Assembly: GCF_004023625.1 (NCBI RefSeq)
Contig: NZ_RPDJ01000005.1
Span: 186,001-250,000, forward strand
DNA: 64,000 nt
Source of the DNA: Streptomyces cavernae
GTDB lineage: Bacteria > Actinomycetota > Actinomycetes > Streptomycetales > Streptomycetaceae
Direction: 5' to 3'
Shown piece by piece: positions 25,534 to 35,000 of this stretch. The notes below the pieces were generated by a model. The model was not told where the DNA came from, made no database searches, and saw only the letters and a list, made by a program, of their open reading frames with translations. A program made the position numbers and the translations under genes. Position 1 is the stretch's first letter; each line of letters begins with the position of its first letter.

Positions 25534-27987
25534 TCAGACCGTGGGCAGCGGCTGTTCGGCCCAGATGGTCTTGCCGTTGTGCCCCTGCCGGGTACCCCAG
25601 GCCTGCGTCAGCTGGGCGACCAGCAGGAGACCGCGGCCGCCCTCGTCGAACGTGCGGGCCCGGCGCAGGTGCGGCGCGGTGGTGCTGCCGTCCGACACCT
25701 CGCAGATGAGGCTGCGGTCATGGATCAGCCGTAGCTGGATGGGTGGCCGGGCGTGCCGGATGGCGTTGGTGACCAGCTCGCTGACGACCAGCTCGGTGAT
25801 GAACACGGCTTCCTCCAGGCCCCATTCGGCCAGTTGCCGACAGGCGTTCCGGCGTGCCCCGGCCACTTCGGCCGGGTCGGGCGGCACGTCCCAGGTCGCC
25901 ACGTGCGACGCGTCCAGTACCCGGGTGCGGGCCAGCAGCAGCGCCACGTCGTCGGTGGGACGGTCCGGGAGCAGCGACCGCAGCACCATGTCGCAGGTGT
26001 CCTCCAGTGAGGCGCTCGTCCGCCGCAGCACCTCACGCAGGGTCTCGGCGCCCTCGTCGATGTCATGGCCCCGGGCCTCGATGAGCCCGTCCGTGTACAG
26101 CGCGAGGACGCTGCCCTCGGGGATCTCCAGCTCGGTGGACTCGAAGGGCAGGCCGCCCAGTCCCAGCGGAGGACCCGCCGGCACGTCGAGGTAGTCCACG
26201 GTGCCGTCCGGGGTGGCCAGCACGGGCGCCGGATGGCCCGCGCGGGCCAGCGTGCAGCGGCGGGAGACCGGATCGTAGACGGCGTACATACACGTGGCCC
26301 CGATCTCGCCGGCCGCGCCGACCGTGCTGCCGGTCCCCGCGTCGCCCACGGCCTCGGCCTCGGTCGCCAGCCGGTCGACCTGGTCGTCCAGGTGTGTCAG
26401 CAGTTCGTCGGGCGGGAGATCGACGTCGGCCAGGGTGCGTACCGCGGTGCGCAGCCGCCCCATGGTCGCCGAGGCCTGGACACCGTGGCCGACGACGTCA
26501 CCGACCACCAGTGCCACCCGGGCCCCGGACAGCGGGATCACGTCGTACCAGTCGCCGCCGACCCCGGCCCGGGTGCTCGCGGGCAGATAGCGGGAGGCGA
26601 CCTCGACGGCGGCCTGCTCGGGGAGCCGCTGCGGCAGCAGACTGCTCTGCAGCGTGAGCGAGGTGGAGCGCTCACGGGAGTAGCGGCGGGCGTTGTCGAT
26701 GCACACGGCGGCCCTGGCGGTGATCTCCTCGGCCAGCAGCAGATCGTCCTGCTCGAAGGGCTCAGGGCGCCGGTGCCGGGAGAAGGTGGCGGCCCCCAGG
26801 GTGAGGCCGCGGGCCCGCATCGGCACGGCGATCACCGAGTGGAAGCCGAACCGCCGCATGCGTTGCGCACGGTCCGGTGAATGGCGCTCCAGTTCCTGAA
26901 GCGCGGACGGGGTCACCTGGTGGACGAGGGGACGTCCGGTGGCCAGGCACACGGCGGCGGGTGTGCCGTCGGGGTAGGCCGTCACCGTGCCGCGCCCGAC
27001 CGCGACCTCCGGGCAGCCCGGGAGGACCGACTGGTAGGCGACGCGTCGTAGCATCACGGGGCTGCGCGGGGCGCCCCGCGGCGGATCCTCGCCGCCTTCG
27101 ATGGACGGCAGCAGATCCACGGTGACGAAGTCCGCGAGTTGCGGGACGGCCACATCGGACAGTTCCTGCGCGGTACGGGCCAGATCGAGCGTGCTGCCGA
27201 TGCGGATGCTCGCGTCGTTCAGCAGGACCAGCCGCTGCCGGGCCAGATGCTGCTCGGTCATGTCGTGCGCCGACAGCAGCACGCCCCGCAGGGCGCCGCC
27301 GGAGTCCCGAATGGGGGCGAGCGACACCGTCCACACGCTCTCCCGTTCGTGGCCCGCCAGCCGCAGCGCGACCTGCAGGTGCTGCTGCTCGCCGGTCTGC
27401 AGGGCGCGGCGCATGCCCTGTTCCGTGCGCTCGCTCTCCGGGGCGTGGACGATCTCCGACGCGCGCAGCCCGCGCATCTCCTGCTCGGTGAGGCCGATCA
27501 CGCGTTCCATGTCCGCGTTCGCGCGCCGGAGCCTGAGGCCGCTGTCGTAGAGGGCCATGGTCCACGGGGACTGGGTGAACGCCCACTGCTCGAACGACTC
27601 GTCCTCGAGGACGGGTGCGGGGCGGGTCACCGGTGTGACCAGCAGCCAGTGCGCGTGGTCCGTGTTCTGTGCCAGCCGATGGGCCAGCAGGCTCACCGTG
27701 AGCGGGTGGCCGTCCCGGTGCAGCAGCGTCGCCGTGCCGTTCCACCGCGGCGCGGCTGCCGTGGGGCGCGGCGCACCGGAGGGCGGCCCGTCCGCGAGCA
27801 GCGCGGCGGCCGCCCGGCCGACGACGTCCTGGGGCGGGTGTCCGAGCAGTCGGCGTGCTCCCTCGTTCCACCCGGTCACGATGCCGTGCCGGTCGAGGGT
27901 GACCCGGGCGGTGGCCGCCTCGTCGACGAGCTCCTCCGACCAGGCGGGATGGCCGTCGTCCCCGGCTGCGGGTGCTGATCTCGTCAT
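25534..27987 (-). CDS. PAS-PAS-GAF SpoIIE/PP2C phosphatase with RsbW-like ATPase domain
   Basis: About 817 aa cytoplasmic signalling protein. Two PAS domains come first (VTLDRHGIVTGWNEGARRLL; second around SPWTMALYDSGLRLRRANAD), then GAF (about 265-440), a PP2C/SpoIIE Ser/Thr phosphatase (VGGDWYDVI, VGDVVGHG, LALYTDGLIE, metal-binding Asp/Gly intact) and a C-terminal HATPase domain (VSELVTNAIRHA, DEGGRGLLLV). Such fusions combine the phosphatase that activates an anti-anti-sigma factor and an RsbW-like anti-sigma kinase. ATG 27987 with GGGA eight bases upstream is chosen; GTG 28014 is also in frame. No sigma factor or antagonist gene is adjacent. Confidence 0.9.
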   Translation of the reverse strand: MTRSAPAAGDDGHPAWSEELVDEAATARVTLDRHGIVTGWNEGARRLLGHPPQDVVGRAAAALLADGPPSGAPRPTAAAPRWNGTATLLHRDGHPLTVSLLAHRLAQNTDHAHWLLVTPVTRPAPVLEDESFEQWAFTQSPWTMALYDSGLRLRRANADMERVIGLTEQEMRGLRASEIVHAPESERTEQGMRRALQTGEQQHLQVALRLAGHERESVWTVSLAPIRDSGGALRGVLLSAHDMTEQHLARQRLVLLNDASIRIGSTLDLARTAQELSDVAVPQLADFVTVDLLPSIEGGEDPPRGAPRSPVMLRRVAYQSVLPGCPEVAVGRGTVTAYPDGTPAAVCLATGRPLVHQVTPSALQELERHSPDRAQRMRRFGFHSVIAVPMRARGLTLGAATFSRHRRPEPFEQDDLLLAEEITARAAVCIDNARRYSRERSTSLTLQSSLLPQRLPEQAAVEVASRYLPASTRAGVGGDWYDVIPLSGARVALVVGDVVGHGVQASATMGRLRTAVRTLADVDLPPDELLTHLDDQVDRLATEAEAVGDAGTGSTVGAAGEIGATCMYAVYDPVSRRCTLARAGHPAPVLATPDGTVDYLDVPAGPPLGLGGLPFESTELEIPEGSVLALYTDGLIEARGHDIDEGAETLREVLRRTSASLEDTCDMVLRSLLPDRPTDDVALLLARTRVLDASHVATWDVPPDPAEVAGARRNACRQLAEWGLEEAVFITELVVSELVTNAIRHARPPIQLRLIHDRSLICEVSDGSTTAPHLRRARTFDEGGRGLLLVAQLTQAWGTRQGHNGKTIWAEQPLPTV

Positions 27988-28014
27988 GGCGCTCGTCCCG
28001 CTCACTCGGGTCAC

Positions 28015-28722
28015 TCAGGGAGCACGATTCCTAGGATCATATGCGAGATATGTGGCAGATGTTCCTGTCGTGGATTCGTTCTCGCGCTGTGCGAGTGAGA
28101 GGCCACGGTGCGCGATGGGCTCACGCCGGGAGAACGGCGGTATGGCCCGTTGGTTCCCGGCGGTATGGCCAGGTAGTGCCCGGCGGTACGGACGGTGGTG
28201 TCCGGCGATCGACCGGTGTTGTCCGGCGGTCGAAAACGCGTTTTCCGGTCGGCGGTAGGACGTGAATCGGTAATCCTCGACCGAGTTCGATCGACCCCGG
28301 AAACGGCCGGGCCGCAAGGGCGGAAGCCGGGCTACATTCGCCGAAAAGCCGGTGACGCGCGCCCTGTTCGGCCGGGGCGGGCGCCGGGAAACGGGGGTCG
28401 GACCGATTGCGCCGTGGCTGGTACGGGAGGTCCGGATCGCGCTGGGGGTGGCCGTGCTCGTGACGGGGTGCGGCAACTCCGGCCGGTCGTCCGCGTCGAA
28501 TCCAACTCGGCGGCGGAGGACGGTCAGTGGGCATACCCACCGAGCCCCCGACCCTTCCTGCTTTTCCCCTGGTCCTTCCCGTTGTTCCCTTCGTCCTTCT
28601 CGTTCCTCGCGTCCTGCCGGCCCTGCCGGTCATGCCGGTTCTCTCGGTTTCCTCGATTCCTTCGCACACCCGTCATGCTCACGGCCGAGCACCCCGTCGG
28701 CCCTCCAATAAACTGCCGAACA
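28015..28722. other. Intergenic region between divergent phosphatase and AraC genes
   Basis: 708 bases. Open frames exist on both strands but have no typical composition or homology that I recognise. It carries degenerate repeats of CCCGGCGGTA/TGG (about 28125-28260), the perfect palindrome at 28232-28245, and CT-rich sequence from 28560 to 28670. Promoters for both flanking genes should lie here; boxes were not clear. Confidence 0.5.
28232..28245. promoter_or_regulatory. Perfect 14-bp palindrome, possible operator
   Basis: GAAAACGCGTTTTC, a perfect and AT-biased palindrome in an otherwise GC-rich divergent intergenic region, about 250 bases upstream of the phosphatase start and 480 upstream of the AraC gene. 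Its protein is unknown. Confidence 0.35.
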
Positions 28723-29520
28723 ATGCCGAAAACCCGCCATGAGCCGGTGGCCCCGACCCGAAGCCAGTGGCTGGCGCCCGGGGCCGCGATCGACGCCCAC
28801 CGCCACCACGACCACCAGATCGTCTACGCGGCCCGCGGTGTGCTCTCCGTCACCACCGACGCCGGCTCCTGGGTCGCCCCCGCCACCCGCGCCATCTGGG
28901 TACCGGCCGGGACCGTGCACGCCCACCAGGCCCACGGCGAACTCGAGTTGCACCTGGTCGGCCTGCCCGCGGCCGACAACCCGCTGAACCTGACCGAACC
29001 GACCGTGCTGAGCGTCGCCCCCCTGCTGCGCGAGCTGATCCTCGCCTACACCCGCGCCCCCGACGACGACAGCCCCGAACGCGCCCGCCTGCGAGCCGTC
29101 CTGCTCGACCAGTTGAGGGCCTCACCGCAGCAACCGTTGCACCTGCCCGCCCCCACCGCCCCCCAACTCAGGGCGCTCAGCGCCATCCTGCACACCGACC
29201 CGGCCGACAACCGCACCCTCGCCGAACTGGGCAGGGAGGTCGGGGCGAGCGACCGTACCCTCTCCCGCCTGTTCAAGGCCGACGTCGGCATGACCTTCCC
29301 GCAGTGGCGCACCCAACTACGCCTCCACCACGCGCTGGTCCTGCTCGCCGAGGGCACACCCGTGACCACCGTGGCGCACCGGTGCGGCTGGTCGTCCGCC
29401 AGCGCCTTCATCGACGTCTTCCGCCGCGCCTTCGGACACACCCCGGGCCGCCGCACCGGACTTCACCCCACCCGGATGCCGACGATGCAGGTGTCGTCGT
29501 CCGTGTCCGACTTGCTGTAG
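28723..29520 (+). CDS. AraC-family transcriptional regulator with cupin sensor domain
   Basis: About 265 aa. The N-terminal cupin (AIDAHRHHDHQIVYAARGVL, APATRAIWVPAGTVHAHQAH) has the His-rich ligand pocket of the AraC_binding/cupin type. The C-terminal double helix-turn-helix shows NRTLAELGREVGASDRTLSR and the second motif TTVAHRCGWSSASAFIDVFR with PGR ending. ATG 28723 has no good ribosome site; the frame is open far upstream but without domain similarity. The last 19 codons overlap the 3' end of the convergent ANTAR-phosphatase gene by 58 bases. Target genes are unknown; a nearby hydrolase or transporter gene set is absent on this side. Confidence 0.85.
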   Translation: MPKTRHEPVAPTRSQWLAPGAAIDAHRHHDHQIVYAARGVLSVTTDAGSWVAPATRAIWVPAGTVHAHQAHGELELHLVGLPAADNPLNLTEPTVLSVAPLLRELILAYTRAPDDDSPERARLRAVLLDQLRASPQQPLHLPAPTAPQLRALSAILHTDPADNRTLAELGREVGASDRTLSRLFKADVGMTFPQWRTQLRLHHALVLLAEGTPVTTVAHRCGWSSASAFIDVFRRAFGHTPGRRTGLHPTRMPTMQVSSSVSDLL

Positions 29521-31874
29521 GTGAGCAGACGGTCCAACTGCTGGTCCAGCGTCGGCGAGACCATACGGGCCTCGGTCAGCAGATGGGCGAGCGACTCCTC
29601 CACCGAACGGTCACGACGCTCGACCAGGCCGTCCGTGTACATCAGCAAGGTGTCGTCGGCCTCCAGACGCACCTCGTGCTCCTCGTACACCGCCTCCGGA
29701 ACCGCACCCAGCAGCAGGCCCTTGAGCAGCGGCAACGGCGCGGCCTCGGCGCCACGCACCAGGACGGGCGGCAGATGACCGGCCCGGGCCCAGCGCAGTG
29801 TGTGGCTGTCCGGTTCGTACAGTCCGCACACCGCGGTGGCGGTGACCGTGCCCGTCAGATGGTGCGCCACCATGTTGAGCCAGGACAGCAACTGACCCGG
29901 CCCGGCGCCCGTCACGGCCAGCCCCCGCAGCGCGTTGCGCAGGACGACCATGCTGGTCGCCGCCTCGATGCCGTGTCCCGCCACGTCACCCACGCACAAC
30001 AGCACCAGGCCGGACGGCAGGAGCACCGCGTCGTACCAGTCGCCGCCCACCAACTGCTCGGTCTCCGCGGGCCGGTAGCGCACGGCCACCTGAAGGCCCT
30101 CGGCCCGCAGCGGGGCGTGCGCCGGGGGCATGATGGCGTGCTGCAACTGCAGGGCCAGCCGGTTGCGTTCGGACGCCTGCTGCTCGGTGTGGGCGAGTTG
30201 GTCACGCGTCGCGGCGAGCGCCACCTCCGTCCAGTGCTGGGCCGAGATGTCCTGGTAGGCGCCGCGCACCGCGAACAGCCGGCTGTCGGCGTCGAGTACC
30301 GGCTCGGCCGCCACCCGGATGTGCCGGGTCACCCCGTCGGGGCGCTGCAGCCGGAAGGCCACGGACGCGGGCCGGCGTTGGTTCAGCAGCGCGCGCAGGA
30401 ACCTGCCGATGGCGACCGCGTCGTCCGGGTGGGCGTGGGCGGGCAGGTCCTCCAGCGGCACCGGGGCGCTCGACTGCGGCTTCCCGTAGAGGCTGAACAG
30501 CTGGCCGTTCCAGGTGATCTCGCCGGTCAGCAGGTTCTCCTCGAAGCCGCCGATACGGCCGAGGCGCTGGGCGTGCTGCAGCAGGCTCGCCAGCCGTGCC
30601 GTCTCGTCCTCCACGCGCCAGATCAGCAGCACGCTGTTGCCGTGCCGGCTGATGTTTATGTCGGCCACCGCCGCCAGCGGGACGTCGTCCACCAGCGCCG
30701 TCAGGCTCATACGGTGGGCGCGGAAGGGCTCGCCGGTGGCGTAGACGCGCTCGATACGGTCGAAGAGTTCGCTCTCCCCGGCGGCCATCGGGTAGGCCTC
30801 CAGCAGCAGCGCACCGCTCACGACACCCCGCGGCCGGCCGGCGGGGTCGAGGAAACGGCTGTTGACGTGCCGGATGCGGAAGTCGACGAGATCCCCTGCG
30901 GCGTCGAGGTGCGGAACCAGCACCAGCGCGGGATCGTGCAGCCCGTCGGCGAGATCCATCAACTCCGCGGCGTCCGGCGAGACAAGCGACCCGGGGAACC
31001 CGTCGTCGGGGTGCGCCGGCGCATGGGTCTGGAGCGTGTGGGCGCACAACTCGGCCAGGGCCTCGACCTGACGGACGATCTGCGGCGACTGCGGCGGCAG
31101 CGGAGCCGGCCAGGCGATCTCCAGGACCCCGTGGACACGACCACCGGTACCGGCGGGAAGGGCGGCCCGACCGCCCTCCGGATGGTGGTGCCGGCCGATG
31201 GACGGCAGACCGGTCTCGGCCAGCGACGTGATCCATTGCCCGGCGCGCTCGGCGAGACCGCAACGCGCCACGGTCGCCACACCCGGAGGCACATAGCGCC
31301 AGCGTCCCGCCTCCGCCGACGAGAACCCGGCGCTGCCCGCGAGACTCAGGGAACCGTCGGTGCCCGCGGCCCAGATCGCCACCGCCACCGCACCGAGCGG
31401 GGTCAGCGCGTGCTCCAGCAGGGAGTCCGCGACGGCCTGCGTGTCGTCCGCGGCCAGCACACCGCTCTCGGCCGCCCGCAGCCGCACCGCGGAGGAGCCG
31501 TCCTCCGCCGCCGCGGAACCGGCCGCGGCGGCCAGGAAGGCCGTGGTCACCTCCGAAACACGGTCACGTGACGCCTGGTTGATGACCTCGACGGCGAACT
31601 CCAGTTGTGTGACACCCGCCTGCTCGGCCAACTCGGCCAGCTGCCGGGCCGCCCCGGCCGGCCCGCACCTCAACCGCTCGACCAGGATGCCCTTGGCAAG
31701 CTCGATCAGCGCCCGGCCGTCGGCCTCGGCCTGCGCCGCCCGCACCTCCCGCCGCAGACGTTCCACGGTGGCGGCCAGCCTGCCCACGGGCGACGGGGGC
31801 ACGCCCGCCGGCTCAGTCGGCTCGCCGACCGGGCGCACGCCGGCCGGCTCGGACGGCTGCTGGTCATCGCTCAC
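29463..31874 (-). CDS. ANTAR-GAF-PAS-PP2C phosphatase
   Basis: About 803 aa. An ANTAR-like RNA-binding three-helix domain starts the protein (ALIELAKGILVERLRCGPAG to FAVEVINQA), followed by GAF, two PAS domains (second around RIGGFEENLLTGEITWNGQL) and a C-terminal SpoIIE/PP2C phosphatase (VGGDWYDAVLL, VGDVAGHG, LLMYTDGLVE, ending DDDTCIVGIRVG). No HATPase tail, unlike its two relatives in the window. ANTAR domains usually act in antitermination, so the fusion links a phosphatase to RNA control. GTG 31874 is the likely start; the open frame reaches 31991 with low-complexity sequence. It lies 138 bases downstream of the hybrid kinase on the same strand, so both may be co-transcribed. Confidence 0.85.
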   Translation of the reverse strand: MSDDQQPSEPAGVRPVGEPTEPAGVPPSPVGRLAATVERLRREVRAAQAEADGRALIELAKGILVERLRCGPAGAARQLAELAEQAGVTQLEFAVEVINQASRDRVSEVTTAFLAAAAGSAAAEDGSSAVRLRAAESGVLAADDTQAVADSLLEHALTPLGAVAVAIWAAGTDGSLSLAGSAGFSSAEAGRWRYVPPGVATVARCGLAERAGQWITSLAETGLPSIGRHHHPEGGRAALPAGTGGRVHGVLEIAWPAPLPPQSPQIVRQVEALAELCAHTLQTHAPAHPDDGFPGSLVSPDAAELMDLADGLHDPALVLVPHLDAAGDLVDFRIRHVNSRFLDPAGRPRGVVSGALLLEAYPMAAGESELFDRIERVYATGEPFRAHRMSLTALVDDVPLAAVADINISRHGNSVLLIWRVEDETARLASLLQHAQRLGRIGGFEENLLTGEITWNGQLFSLYGKPQSSAPVPLEDLPAHAHPDDAVAIGRFLRALLNQRRPASVAFRLQRPDGVTRHIRVAAEPVLDADSRLFAVRGAYQDISAQHWTEVALAATRDQLAHTEQQASERNRLALQLQHAIMPPAHAPLRAEGLQVAVRYRPAETEQLVGGDWYDAVLLPSGLVLLCVGDVAGHGIEAATSMVVLRNALRGLAVTGAGPGQLLSWLNMVAHHLTGTVTATAVCGLYEPDSHTLRWARAGHLPPVLVRGAEAAPLPLLKGLLLGAVPEAVYEEHEVRLEADDTLLMYTDGLVERRDRSVEESLAHLLTEARMVSPTLDQQLDRLLTYSKSDTDDDTCIVGIRVG

Positions 31875-32012
31875 GGTGTGCCTGTTCGTCGTCGGCTGGG
31901 ACGTCCGGGGACGCGGTAGGGTCGGTTTGCCGGTGTTGGTGTTGGTGCCGGGTGGTGTCGGCACTGCGGGTTCGCACGGCGGGTTCCTCACCGTGCTGAC
32001 TTCTCACCCGTT

Positions 32013-35000
32013 TCATGAGGGCAGCAGCCAGCGCCTGACGCGGGTGATGAGGTCATCGGTGTCGACGGGCTTGGTGACGTAGTCGTTGGCACCCGACGCC
32101 AGGGACTTCTCCTGGTCACCCGGCATCGCCTTCGCGGTGACGGCGATGATGGGCAGGTCCGCGTACTGGGGCATCTTCCGGATCTCGGCGGTGGCGGCGT
32201 AGCCGTCCATCTCCGGCATCATCACGTCCATCAGGACGATCGAGACCTCCGGATGGGCGAGCAGCGCCTCGATGCCCTTGCGGCCGTTCTCCGCGTGCAG
32301 GACCCGGAAGCCGTGCAGCTCCAGGATCCCGCTCAGGGCGAAGAGATTGCGGGCGTCGTCGTCGACGACCAGCACGGTGCGGCCGACGAAGGCGTCGTCC
32401 ACGGGCTGCGCCGCCGTGTGCTGCGGCTCCTCCGCGCGCACCAGGGACAGTGCGTCCCCCGGCTCCTCAGCGGACAGGTGCAGCACGACGCGCTCACGCA
32501 GTTCGTCCAGGCTGGAGAGGAAGTCGAGCGGCCGGCCCGCCGAACGGGACTGCAAAGCCCGCTCCTGCGCGAGATCCATGCGGTGACCGCTGTGCACCAG
32601 CACGGGAACGCTCGCGAGCGCCGAGTCGCCCTGTACGGCCTGCAGGAAACGGGACGCCTCGTCGTCCGGCATGCCGAGCTCCAGAACGACGCAGTGGCAG
32701 GGTTCCGCGGCCAGCGCACTCGCCGCCTCCTGCGCTCCGGCTGCCGTGATGATGTCGATCGCCTCGCTCGGGTCGCCGTCGCCCCGGCTGCGGGCGATGT
32801 CCGCGACCGCGCTCTCGGCGACGAGTGTCAGCAGCCCCCGCGTGCGGCCCTCCACCACCAGCAGCCGGCGCCTGCGCTGCCCGGGCAGGCCGGGCAGGCC
32901 GACCACCGGACGGGGTACCACCACGGCGTCCGAGGCGATCTGGGCAGTGGGCTGCTCGGCCGGCCGGCTGCCCGCCAGCACCTCCTCGAAGTCGGCGCGG
33001 GACACGGGCAGGAACAGCGTGAACGTACTGCCCTGCCCCGGCGTGCTGTCCACCGTGACGGCGCCGCCGAGCAGATGGGCGATCTCCCGGGTGATCGACA
33101 GCCCGAGACCGGTGCCGCCGTACTTGCGGCTCGTCGTACCGTCCGCCTGCTGGAACGCCCCGAAGATGGTCTCCAGTTGCTGCTCGGGGATGCCGATACC
33201 GGTGTCCTTCACCCGGAAGGCCACGACGCTGCCGCCCCGGTAAACCTCCGCCGGCACCTCGTCGGCGGCGGCCGGTTCGATGCGCAGTTCCACGCTGCCC
33301 CGCTCGGTGAACTTCACCGCGTTCGACAGCAGGTTGCGCAGGATCTGCCGCAGCCGCGAGTCGTCCGTGAGCAGATCGGCGGGCGCGCCGGTGGCGGTGG
33401 TGATGGTGAAGTCCAGGCTCTTCTGCGTGGTCATCGGCCGGAACGTGGCCTCGACGTACTCCAGCAGCTGCCGCAGCGCGACCGGTTCCGGAGTGACGTC
33501 CATCTTGCCGGCCTCGACCTTCGACAGATCGAGGATGTCGTTGATCAGCTGCAGCAGGTCCGATCCGGCGGAGTGGATGATGCCCGCGTACTCCACCTGC
33601 TTCGGCGTGAGATTGCGGGACGGGTTCTGCGCCAGCAACTGGGCCAGGATCAGCAGGCTGTTCAGCGGGGTGCGCAGCTCGTGGCTCATGTTCGCCAGGA
33701 ACTCCGACTTGTACTTCGAAGCCAGCGACAGCTCCTGGGCCCTGGTCTCCAGTTCCTGCCGCGCCTGCTCGATCTGAAGGTTCTTCGCCTCGATGTCGCG
33801 GTTCCGGTCGGCCAGCAGGGACGCCTTCTCCTCCAGCTCGGCGTTGGAACGCTGCAGTTCCTCCTGCTGTACCTGCAGTTCCTCGGAACGCTCCTGCAGT
33901 TCGGCCGTCAGACGCTGCGACTCCTCCAGCAGCTCGTCGGTCCGGGCGTTGGCCACGATGGTGTTGAGGTTGACGCCGATGGTCTCCATCAGCTGTTCCA
34001 GGAAGTCCCGGTGGGTCTCGGTGAAGCGGCTGACCGACGCCAGCTCGATGACGCCCAGGACCTGGTCCTCGACCACGATGGGCAGCACCACCAGCGCGGT
34101 CGGCGCGATCCGGCCGAGCCCCGAGGAGATCGCCACGTATCCCGGCGGGAGTTCGTCCACGCCGATCGTCCGCCGGTTGCGGGCCGCCTGGCCGACGAGC
34201 GAGCGCCCCACGGGGATGCGGTTGGGCCGGGAGTCGTCGTCGGGGAAGCCATAGGAGCCCACCAGCCGCAGTTCGGGCCCCCGGTCGGTGTCCTCCGCCA
34301 GGTAGAAGGCGCCGTACTGGGCCGACACCAGCGGCGTCAGCTCATCCATGATCAGCTCGGCGACGACGGGCAGATCACGGTGCCCCTGCATCAGGCCCGA
34401 GATCCGGGCGAGGTTGGTCTTCAGCCAGTCCTGCTCCTGGTTGGCCCGTGTCGTCTCTCTCAGCGACTCCACCATGGAGTTGATGTTGTCCTTGAGCTCG
34501 GCGACCTCGCCCGACGCCTCCACGGTGATCGAACGCGTCAGATCGCCCTCGGCGACGGCGCTGGCGACCTCGGCGATCGCACGGACCTGCCGGGTGAGGT
34601 TCCCGGCCAGTTCGTTGACGTTCTCCGTCAGCCGCTTCCAGGTGCCGGAGACACCCTCCACCTCGGCCTGGCCGCCGAGCCGCCCCTCGCTGCCGACCTC
34701 CCGCGCCACCCGGGTCACCTCGGCGGCGAACGACGACAACTGATCCACCATCGTGTTGATCGTGGTCTTGAGCTCCAGGATCTCGCCGCGGGCGTCGACG
34801 TCGATCTTCTTCGACAGATCACCGTTGGCCACCGCGGTCGTCACCAGCGCGATGTTGCGGACCTGACCGGTCAGGTTGTTCGCCATCGAGTTGACGTTGT
34901 CGGTGAGGTCCTTCCAGGTCCCCGCCACGTTCGGCACGTGCGCCTGACCGCCGAGGCGGCCCTCGGTGCCCACTTCGCGGGCGACGCGGGTCACTTCGTC

